Below, piece by piece: positions 55,616 through 64,000 of a stretch of 64,000 nt of DNA. The position numbers and the translations under genes are program-made. The stretch spans positions 55,279,629-55,343,628 of the forward strand of contig OZ010616.1 in assembly GCA_963932145.1 (NCBI GenBank), given 5' to 3'. This DNA comes from Acanthosepion lycidas (lineage: Eukaryota; Mollusca; Cephalopoda; Sepiida; Sepiidae). Under the pieces are notes generated by a model. That model was not told the origin of the DNA, searched no databases, and was given only the letters and a program-made list of their open reading frames with translations. How positions within the stretch are numbered: the first letter of the stretch is position 1; every line of letters begins with the position of its first letter.

Positions 55616-56305
55616 AACAGGTTCCATTGAATAATATAGAAAAATATATTATGTTTATTTTTATAATAATCCTTTCTAGTTCTCTAATTAGCTTTTTGAT
55701 TTTCAGTTGAAATTCACCAAGGAAGGCGCCGTACTTTTGCTAACCCATGTACATTCGATATCCTCTAAAGACACATTCCTGTTCACCTTCAAAATACAGA
55801 AAACTACTTGTTGACAACACCAATGTACTATACTATGAAAATAATAAACAAAAATCCTTGAGGCCCTATAGAAGCAACCAACCAACTCTGAACAACATTT
55901 ATTACAAGTATAATAGCAATGTTTTAAAGTGTATTTGACCAACATTTAATGCCATTTGCATTTTTTACTATCTCTGGTTAGCTCCCTTATAATGGGGACA
56001 CTTGTTTACAAAAACAAAAAAAAAACAACACAATAGCAAAATGGTTAATTTTAAAATAATTTTAACAGAGCATGTTCACACATGTTTTAAAAATCACCAT
56101 CACAACGATACATTAGGTTTATCTTTGCAATTCACGCCTGAGGATGATCACAGATGAGATCAAAAGTATTTGGATTAACAAAAACTATGGTGCTTTCCTT
56201 GATGAATTTCAACTTAACATAAAGATGCTAATTAGAGAACCAGAAAGGAATATTATAAAATCAGTTGACATAATATATCTATATTATTCAATGAAACATG
56301 CTAGA
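55616..56305. mobile_element. Foldback element with arms of about 110 bp, Penelope-like ends
   Basis: The left arm (about 55621-55732, from GTTCCATTGAATAATATAGA to TGAAATTCACCAAGGAAGG) is the imperfect inverse of the right arm (about 56192-56299, ending CTATATTATTCAATGAAACA). The outer ends resemble the ends of the repeats at 7005 and 37442. Before the right arm, CACGCCTGAGGATGATCACA recalls the CTGA-GATGA box of Penelope-like elements. The interior (450 bp) carries a 63-codon frame (55747-55938) without recognisable motifs. Confidence 0.55.
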
Positions 56306-56320
56306 ATGAAAATATTCTGA

Positions 56321-56324
<4 letters not shown>

Positions 56325-56360
<36 letters not shown>

Positions 56361-56388
56361 CTATCTATTATTATTATTATTACATTAT

Positions 56389-56436
<48 letters not shown>
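56325..56436. repeat. (TA)n, (TTA)n and (CA)n microsatellites
   Basis: Adjacent simple repeats of TA, TTA and CA. They end exactly where the mariner relic begins. Confidence 0.9.
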
Positions 56437-56439
<3 letters not shown>

Positions 56440-56442
<3 letters not shown>

Positions 56443-56900
56443 GAGTGCAATGAATAAATTGTCATCTAAATTATAAAAATTAAAATACCATTTTAACAGA
56501 TATATTTACCAAAATTACACGAAAATATCTTGCAATATTAAGGAGTATATTTATTCAATAAAATCACCATTTGCTTCAATTATGGCTTCCAGATGACGTT
56601 GGGATATCCTGCAACTCTTCTGGACAGTCTCCTTGTTTAAGTTGGTGAATGCTGCTATAATTCTTGCCTTCAGTTCATCTTTAGTGTTACAAAAAGTTTT
56701 GTTGGTCTCTTGCTCATCTGCATCCCACATATAATAATCAAGGGAGTTGCAGTCTGGGGATTTAGGTGGCCAGATGTAAGAGGTGATGTGGTCACAGAAA
56801 TTTCCAGTTGTGACATCAATTCCTGGATGCATTTTGCAATTCTTGCACCTGTTGTATCAACACATAGGTTATTTGCAACAAAATGAGTGCTTGGCTGAAA
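56440..56900 (-). mobile_element. Mariner transposase, C-terminal third with 3' end
   Basis: The minus-strand frame 56832-56551 gives ITSYIWPPKSPDCNSLDYYM, then DADEQETNKTFCNTKDELKA, RIIAAFTNLNKETVQKSCR and LEAIIEANGDFIE before a stop. This is the WPPNSPDLNPLDYYVW...TKDELKARI...FI block, with the last catalytic Asp being that of SPDCN. The rest of the transposase is missing or unreadable. After the stop the minus strand runs about 110 bases to a terminus inverse to CAGAGTGCAATGAATAAATT (56442 on), which looks like a terminal inverted repeat. No left TIR was found. Confidence 0.8.
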
Positions 56901-57634
56901 TAACTCAGGATCAATAATTTGGATATATACAACAAGGTGTTTGTGGTTGGTGTTAAGAATAATCAAGAGTGGTCTCCCCTTGTTTCAATACACTCCTCTT
57001 TGAGTTAGCTATTTCTGCTTACTGGGACTATAAGAGGACACTATACACAAACCTTGTATTCTCATTTGAATAAGACTTTCTTCAAGCTTACACCTGCATA
57101 CGTTTGTCATTACAATTGGTTATATCTGAATCAATGAGTGCAGTCACAGATTTCTGTTTTTAGAGCTGTGTGCACCGTGCCTGCCATAGAGGTAAGATGC
57201 CTGAGACACTAATCTCTGCTAGAAAACTGTATAATGACTCAGACTGACAGGGGACTCGCTATTGAGCCATCCAGTGAGTGGATTTTAACAGCATCAGTGC
57301 TGCTTTGCCCTGATGACTGTCCAACTTTTAAGTCTTTTTGCAGAGCAAGAATTTTAAGATAGAATGCTCTTTGCTTAAAACATGGCTTGGATGGAATGCT
57401 GAAAGTTGATACATTTTTTTAATTTATTCAGAGATGTCTCCATTTTTTTTTTTTTAAATATTTCTTAAAAAATGTCACAGTTTTCATCTGAAAAGCAAAG
57501 TTATTTTTGTGAACCATTGTTCTAGAAAAGTTTGCTTCTATTTTTTTTTAAGAAGATTTAAGGGGATTGTAGTTCTTCAGTAGTTCTGCAATAGTCTGCT
57601 GGCCAGCAACGGTTTTTCTAATAATTCTGGAAAT
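56901..57634. other. No recognisable gene
   Basis: Less AT-rich between 57000 and 57330, but with no frame or repeat I can identify. Confidence 0.4.
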
Positions 57635-57747
57635 TTCATAAAATTAATGAGTAGCATAAAAAAAAAATAATATTTTTACAAAAATTTTCTAAAAAAGAAA
57701 GATTTCAGAAGTAACTTCATTCATTTCGAGATAAGTCGTGAAAGTTT
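57635..57747. repeat. Dispersed AT-rich repeat, left part of the split copy
   Basis: Matches 54540-54680 (ATTTCATAAAATTAATGAGT against ATTTCATAGAATTAAATAAG; both then share AAAAAAGAAAGATTTC). It ends at GTTT, where the inserted segment begins. Confidence 0.55.
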
Positions 57748-58489
57748 TGTAGAGGACCTGGGGGTGGAGATGTAAAGAATGTGCGTTTAAATTTCCTGCT
57801 AGAAAGTATAGCTACAATATGAAAATGTCGGACTTGGATTAAGTTCAACTGAAGATAAAGAAGACAAACAAGACTGATATATATAAACAATTATATGTAT
57901 TGAACAAAACCTTTACAATGCACATAGACAGTTAACATTGTGTTTGTGTGTGAATATGCGTGTGTGTGTGTGTGTGTGTGAACATTCATATTTTGGAGAA
58001 GTTTGTAAGACTTAGTACATACATGAATGCGTGAAATGTTATTTATCGTCTGACCGCAAGGTCAAGATGAAAATTCTCTGGGACTACATTTTGCAGGAAG
58101 AATAGAGAAGAAAGAGAAATAGGCAAACTCGTGTTTGCTTTTTATAGATAATGTAATCACGTGACAGGCTCACAGCACCTTGGCAGGAAACTTGACTTAG
58201 TCACACGCTGGGAAAATACATTGTGTGTGGGTGGATTGCAACTCCCACTTGTGGGCTTATTGATCAATTAGAAGCTGATATTTCCTGAAAAATATTTACT
58301 AAGCTGAGAAGGCTCTTGGAATCCGATTCTCCCAAAAGTGCACAAAATCGTCTACATGAAAATATAGCGATTATAAAATTGTCGCATAGCTGCGATTAGC
58401 AATCTGTCTGTTACAAAGTAGTGTTGATTCATTATCAAATGAATGCTTGTCGTTGTATATGTATGTGTGTGATGATGATGAACATTGCA
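57748..58489. mobile_element. Probable solo LTR
   Basis: A 742 bp segment starts TGTAGAGGACCTGG and ends GAACATTGCA. GTTT stands immediately before (57744-57747) and after (58490-58493) as a likely target-site duplication. It is absent from the sister copy of the host repeat at 54.5-54.8 kb. TATATATAAACA near 57880 could be a TATA box. No coding remnant and no second LTR are present, hence solo LTR. The orientation and family are unknown. Confidence 0.5.
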
Positions 58490-58615
58490 GTTTCATTAAA
58501 TTCCAACAATTATTTTATTTTTGCAAGAATTTCCAAATTAATGTATTTTTCACAGCAAAAAGACGCTCAAATTTTCCCGTACAAATTTATGCACCTCCAT
58601 TGATTCAAGAAAAAC
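58490..58615. repeat. Dispersed AT-rich repeat, right part of the split copy
   Basis: TTTTTGCAAGAATTTCCAAA and the following AATGTATTTTTCACAG align with 54705-54750. Similarity fades after about 58615. Confidence 0.55.
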
Positions 58616-59564
58616 AAGACTTTTTTTTAGCAAGTTGCGGTGAAGATCAGAGAGAAAGGAAATAAGATAAAACAAAAAACAAAAAAAAAACAAAAAAAAA
58701 CAACGAGAATAAATCTTTATTGCCTAAGAGATAGTCAGAGATTAAAGATGAGAAATTCGTTTATTTTGAAAAAAAATATTCTTTTTTTTTTTTTTAAACA
58801 AAATTTGTTTTTTTTTTTTACAGCCACGGACTTAAAAAAAGTAACCGGTAAAAAAAAACAAAAAAAAAAAACGCATTTTAAAATAAGTTTTAGATTAAAT
58901 ATGTTTGAAATTAAATTGATTTTATTCGAAATATAAATAACCTAACTAAAGCTAAACAGAATTAAAAGAAAAATTAATTTCTGTATATTAAAGATTTTTT
59001 TAAGTATTAAAAAAAAACAGTTTTAAATGTTCATTCGTCACTCATCGACACGGCATCCTCCATTATATTCGAAAAATCTAAGCAACAAATTTCAAAATCT
59101 CTTTAAAATCCTATGTTTGTCCTAAAGATGTATTTTGAAGTCAGAGTAAATTTAAAGATTAACTGGATTTGTAAAAGCAAGTCTTGAAAGCATATGACGT
59201 TTATTTACGCAAGGTAAAAAAAAAAAACAACTATATCTCTTTCAACCTCTCTTAAAAAGTGCATGAAAAAATAAAATACGGAATATCAGCAGTGCAATAA
59301 TCAAGAAATTGTTTTAAAAATAAATTATCTTTAAGTAACCTTATATATATATATAACCAATAGTTTAAGAATATATTTTTTAATTTTATACGATTTTATG
59401 AAATTTAGTAGAATTAAACATTTTATTTTTTATACTTCTTTAAAATTTTTTTTCTTTAGTGAAATGATATTGCGTTTATATTTTTATCCTTTTCTTACTT
59501 GTTTGATACAATAAAATTGCATCTGTGGTAGTAGAGAAATAAATAAAAATAAGAAGGTCAACAT
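58616..59564. other. AT-rich stretch, no gene
   Basis: Many A and T runs (58670-58705, 58785-58820, 58850-58872). The 98-codon frame at 58640-58936 is mostly Lys and Phe from these runs and is not credible. Confidence 0.5.
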
Positions 59565-59760
59565 GTCAACATCTCTAAAAATAGATGTAAAATCGCCAGG
59601 CAAACAGAGCCATAGTTCAATCAAACAATCAGAAAACTTTCATAACCAGAATGTAAGAAAAGAAATAAACAAATAATAACATTGAGACCAAAATTTGACC
59701 ATCTCTAAAAATAGTTCGATCAACCCATCAGAAAGCTTTCACAATCTGGATATAAGGCCG
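59565..59760. repeat. Diverged tandem duplication
   Basis: ATCTCTAAAAATAG followed by AGTTCAATCAA-CAATCAGAAAACTTTCA-type sequence (59570-59655) recurs at 59699-59757 as ATCTCTAAAAATAG, TTCGATCAACCCATCAGAAA, GCTTTCACAATCTGG. The second copy lacks about 28 bases found in the first. Confidence 0.6.
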
Positions 59761-59899
59761 CAAGCCAATGAATAGAGAGCCCCTTTTTTCGAACCAGGTT
59801 TATGGATATGAATATAGCCAGATGGAAAATTAACCGAAACCAAAGTTGATAACTTAATTTTGTTCATTATCCAATACTGCGGTCGTTGTAACATACCCA

Positions 59900-60110
59900 G
59901 AGACGAAATACAACATTTACACGGCTAGCTGCCCTACACGCAAGCCGCCAATCTGCCACTGGGTTACATGCCACTAGCAATCCACTGGTAGCCCGCTGTC
60001 GGACTGCCAGCGTGTTCGTCTCGGCAATATTACCACTTGTGGACCGCTAGTGGACTATCGTCATGTGTTTAGGGTGGCGACTTTAGGCAGCTACACGTCC
60101 TTGCTACACT
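59900..60110. repeat. CpG-rich patch of CCACTAG-like words
   Basis: Within 200 bases occur CCACTGGGTT, GCCACTAGCA, CCACTGGTAGCCCGC, CCACTTGTGGACCGC and GCTAGTGGAC. Short inverted ends TAGCTGCC (59931) and GGCAGCTA (60086) bracket it. It is far richer in G, C and CpG than its surroundings. No frame or known RNA was recognised. Confidence 0.45.
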
Positions 60111-61439
60111 GAAAACAAACATACCTTCCTTCACCATATTGTCAAACGTCGTCTGCTACACTTGGATACATATGTATATACATATATATTTACTTCCTCC
60201 TAGACTGTTTCTCTTTCTCTCTTTTGCACTAGGACTTTTTACATTTGAACTGTTTAAACTTCAAACTCACCTTATCCTCCCGTATTGTGTTATATAAAGA
60301 CTTATTTTGCATTTATTAACACATTGTATGCATTTTCTTTTAGTTTTGATTTGATCATTAAACAAGACTAATATGCACACATTAATTTTACCGATATCTA
60401 TTGCGAACGGGCGTTGTCGTACGATAAACAATTCATCGATAACTTCCATAACTATCATTCATCCAATGTGTTATCTTAATTATTCTGAATTTTAGAAATA
60501 TAGAATTGTATCTGATTACTATTCCGTTAAGGAAAAATAGTCAACGGCAATAATTCAGAATACTTTCCTTTTTGAACATTCATACCAAAAACAATCTAAT
60601 AGTAAAATTTCAAAGAAAAAATTAAAATTCATTTAAAAATGTTTACACTTGAAATATTAAATATATAACATTTTTACAAGCACCAGCTGTCAAAAAAAAA
60701 AAAAATTATTTTTTGAGTTTTAGTGAATTATTTTTGATAAGGTTCAGGACAAATTTTCCGTATATTCATAAATTGCATAATCTTTTTTACTGAAATGTTC
60801 ATTGATCTTTCTTTATAGACCTGTAAAAAAAAAAAAAAAAAAAAACAAAAAAACACGCCCCAATTAAAATTATATATGACCCATCGAAAAGTCCGTGAAA
60901 TATAAATTTTTATAAAATAACCTATTCAGTATACAGATAATTAATTAATGGATAACTAGTTAAAATTTCGTTTCAATTGGCTAATTCCTTGATTTTTGAC
61001 AAAACAGTGGTAAAAACGGTTTTTTGCTTTCATTTTTAAAAAACGCATTCGTTTTGGCGGTACCTAGCTTTAACAACAAAAATACAAAATATTTAAAAAT
61101 AAAAAAATAAAATATCTAAGTATTAATTACCATTTAATCTCTTATTCATTTCACAAATGATTTGCGTTTAGTTACAGAGAGAATATACATTTTAAAATTA
61201 AACATGGATGCATAAATGAACTGATGTCCTCGTTTCTTTATTTTATCAACAAATAATAAATTCTTTTTGCTATCTGATAGGAGATACAGGTTTGTTAAGT
61301 GCAACTGTAATGTATTTCTTTTCATGGGAAAACTGATGTGCGCTCTTCGGATGTACAGCCAGTAGGACAGTCCTTTTAGATTTTTATGCATCAGGGGACA
61401 CAGGAAACGAACCTACCACTATTTCTGGAAAGGTATTAA
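60111..61439. other. No recognisable gene
   Basis: AT-rich with a poly(A) run near 60824-60844. Frames of 63 and 81 codons on the minus strand resemble nothing I know. Confidence 0.45.
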
Positions 61440-61960
61440 AATTTAAATAATTTAATTATTATGATGTTAAAAATAACCTCAATTATTTAATGAAATAACT
61501 TATGTTGAAAAATAACCTCAAAACTCAGTTATTTAATGAAATTAAGTTATTTCATTAGATAATTGAGTTTATTTTTTAACATCATAATTTATTTCATTAA
61601 ATAATTGAGGTTATTTTTTATCATCATAATAATTAAGTTATTTGAAGTTAACATCATAATAAAATTATTTAAGTTAGTTTATTATGATGATGATGAAAAT
61701 AACCACAATTATTTAATGAAATAACTTAATTATTATGATGTTAAAGACTCAACTATTTAATGAAATAATTATTATGATACAAAAAAATTAACCTCAATTA
61801 TTTAGTGAAATAATTGTTATGATGTTAAAAAATAAACTTGATTATTTAATGAAATTATTATGATATTGAAAAATAAACTCAATTATTTAATGAAATAAAT
61901 TATTTTGATGTTAAAAAATAGTCTCAATTATTTAATGAAATTAATAAGATATTATAAAAA
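61440..61960. repeat. AT-rich array of direct and inverted copies
   Basis: About ten copies of a unit near 45 bp with the words ATTATGATGTTAAAA, CTCAATTATTTAATGAAATA and its inverse TATTTCATTAAATAATTGAG. Copies at about 61530-61680 are inverted relative to both flanks, so long hairpins can form. Confidence 0.75.
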
Positions 61961-63109
61961 TGAAACTTTATAACAGGATAATTTGATATAAGTTCGTTGG
62001 CAGTTCTTTCATCCTGGTTTTTATATTAACAATAATAAAATAAAAAAAAACAAAGCATGGTTAAATAAAAGTTAAATAAATCATTTGTATTTACAAATAT
62101 ATGTACATTAATTCAAAAGAGTTAAAAACGAGTAAAAATTGTCTTTAGTTGAGTTAAACTCTTTTGGTCCACAGAAAAAACTATTGTTGAGAAAATACTT
62201 TGATAGTCAGCAAAGATTTACTGGCTGTCTGAGCTGTTGTTGCTGGATAGAATCCGTTTGAAGTTGCCATGTTTCTTTCAGTAAACGCTGGTAGTGGGAC
62301 AGAGAGGAAAAAGCTATGTAGCTATATCTTCACTTATGTTTGAATGGCTTGGAGACAGTCGCATTTCTGCTGCTAAAAGCCAAAATTTGTGGGGTTTCAT
62401 GTTATTTTTTTCCCAAAAGTAGGGTCGAGAAAAGTACACTTTTAGTTATTGCATTAATTTTACCATAATTTGGTTTCTTCTTGAAAACCTTGTATTTTAT
62501 TAATAAAATCAAGTCTATATTGTTTGAAGTTGTTCAACATTAAATATGTTTTAATGGTGTGTCTTTTACAATCTAAGGAGTTACAAAACTTTATTAATGC
62601 TACAAAAACATACACATTGAAATTGTATATAGCTATATCTATATAATAATTGCCAGTGAGTCACTATGTCACACTTTTTCAACTTTACTCCTAGAGGCCA
62701 TAGTCCAACATATATCATTTTGGAATCAGGCCGACTCTAAGAGCAAATTAAAAACATTCCAGGCCGAATCCGGACTGAAATCCTGAAATTTTGGATTCCC
62801 AAGTTTTCATTACTGCCATTGTTTTCGGTGATTTTTACGTGATTTTTTTGCGGCGAATTTTTTTTTTTTTTTTTTTGTACAATAACGATTTTTATAATTT
62901 GGAAATAATTGAAATTAATTAACAAATCCAGTGAAAGTCGCCCATGAAATAAAAATAATTGTTTGTACGAAAAGTAAGAATCTACGTACATGATATTTTC
63001 TTTAAATTAAATGGAGACAGAAGAATTATTCTTGATTTTTTAAAAGGTAAGCTTAAATATTAATGCAATACTTAAATGCAGCGATCAATTTTGAGTTCTT
63101 CTGTAGTTT
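61961..63109. other. No recognisable gene
   Basis: AT-rich with T runs (for example 62860-62876). The segment 62640-62780 is slightly less AT-rich but unidentified. Confidence 0.45.
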
Positions 63110-63700
63110 ATTGTTGCCTATTGCATCTACTCTTCCCTATATCTGATGAAGGCCTAATCATGAGCTCTCCACAGGAGCTACCTTAAATGCCACCCAATAG
63201 GGGGGGGGGCTTTTAAGCTAGTACAGCAATAAATATAAAACTTACAGGAGGAGGAAGACCAAAGATAAAGAAATAAGTCACTAAAATGATTTCATTTCAC
63301 CTGTTTACAGTGATTTATTTTATCCTTGCTCTTCATCTATGTGCTTCCTCCCTTCATGACATAGGCGATCATGGCTCTCCACAACATTCTATGGCTCTTA
63401 GCAGATTGTTGCCCTTTGCTAAAGCCCTTGCTCTCACTCCCCCATTCCGCTATCTATTCCCATAGCCTCGCTGATATCCCCTTATATATCTCTTGCCTTC
63501 AATATGCTCCATGAGGGTTAAGTTTTCCGAGCCTTCTTTCCTCATTCTATGTCACCTATCTCTTTCTGATTGTGAGTATAAGTGTTCTTTCTCTTACGAT
63601 TTTCTTTAAGGCTTCTTGTTGTATAATCCCTGTATATACTTTTTCACTATGCCCGTTTTTATAGCATTGATGTGTCTTTAATAATTTAAAAGTATAAAAT
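63110..63700 (-). mobile_element. LINE RT C-terminal fragment
   Basis: Minus strand, N to C: QEALKKIVRERTLILTIRKR, then in other frames ENLTLMEHIEGKRYIRGYQR then GYGNR, and NNLLRAIECCGEP. This corresponds to EEVLKKM---RTLL-TIRKRQ...LTG-IEGKRGRGRQR...LL-A---R--WR. The same family is on the plus strand at 51536-51800. Frames shift several times. Confidence 0.65.
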
Positions 63701-63844
63701 TTATTTCTTTTATCAATTTTTAAAAATTTATACAGATTTTTATAATTATCCATGATGCACATGTAATAATCAGTACAAAAGAACCTGGCCTAATTATGGA
63801 GGAATATATTAAAAAGATGATCATTATCCTTTTACCAATTTAAA

Positions 63845-64000
63845 AAAAAATAATTTCACCCCTAGCAAGGCAACAAAGTCACTAAGACTAAGTGTTAGTG
63901 AATATGAGAAAAAATAACACCAGAGAGAGCAGCGGAGAGAGAACAATAGAAAAAACAAGAATTAAAAGGACAGAAGATAACGATTGACATTGCATTTAAA
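63845..64000 (-). mobile_element. Rex/CR1-like LINE 3' UTR, running off the window
   Basis: AATTTCACCCCTAGCAAGGC, ACAAAGTCACTAAGACTAAG and GATTGACATTGCATTTAAA repeat the unit of the 43.8-44.3 kb array. The LINE body should continue beyond the right edge. Confidence 0.75.

Noticed and set aside
58640-58936. 98-codon Lys/Phe-rich frame
   Set aside because: Produced by alternating poly(A) and poly(T) runs.

Overview
The window reads as AT-rich, repeat-dense animal DNA, most likely from a cephalopod mollusc of the octopus kind. That assignment is inference. It rests on the many tRNA-derived SINE relics, the LINE families whose proteins end in a C2H2-like finger, long (TA)n and poly(A) tracts, a captured C2H2 zinc-finger gene, and 5' truncated or broken transposon copies throughout. 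There is no operon, no prokaryotic gene organisation and no complete host gene.

Left third (1-25 kb). A transposase-like pseudogene (about 124-4036) is split by an LTR element (642-3513) that carries four C2H2 zinc fingers between its 5' LTR and its pol remnant. A LINE tail (5.4-5.9 kb), a tiny MADE1-like mariner palindrome (6.8 kb), a Penelope-like terminal repeat (7.0-7.4 kb) and a SINE (7.5 kb) follow. Next come an I-clade-like LINE on the minus strand (8.7-9.9 kb) and a second Ty3/Gypsy relic (9.9-13.3 kb). After these lie a Rex/CR1-like LINE tail (13.7 kb), a mariner relic (15.2 kb), SINEs, a Merlin transposase relic (18.1 kb), a second I-clade-like LINE (19.1-20.2 kb), a possible LTR (21.2-22.15 kb) and a third Gypsy relic (23.3-25.0 kb).

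Middle (25-48 kb). This part is mostly anonymous AT-rich DNA with LINE ends on both strands, a LINE with an inverted 5' part (30.5-31.1 kb), a second Penelope-like copy (37.4 kb) and a TIR-flanked mariner derivative (38.1-38.6 kb). The best host-gene evidence is one short first coding exon on the minus strand at 42745-42810, with a good start context and a consensus splice donor. If that call is right, much of the sequence to its left could be intron of that gene.

Right third (48-64 kb). A satellite of about 3.3 kb (48.2-51.5 kb) is built on the theme TTTCATCATCTTACTAATAA and contains homogenised arrays of 42, 23 and 22 bp. Beyond it lie two fragments of one LINE family (51.5 and 63.1-63.7 kb), a foldback element with arms of about 110 bp (55.6-56.3 kb) and a mariner C-terminus (56.4-56.9 kb). 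There is also a probable solo LTR nested in a dispersed repeat (57748-58489), a CpG-rich patch of CCACTAG-like words (59.9-60.1 kb) and an AT-rich array of direct and inverted copies (61.4-62.0 kb).

The genes do not form a pathway; the window is a record of successive insertions around one putative gene start. I found no convincing new biological system. The items most worth a second look are the zinc-finger-bearing LTR element, the MADE1-like palindrome, the conserved stem-loop in the Penelope-like repeat, the hierarchical satellite and the lone host exon.
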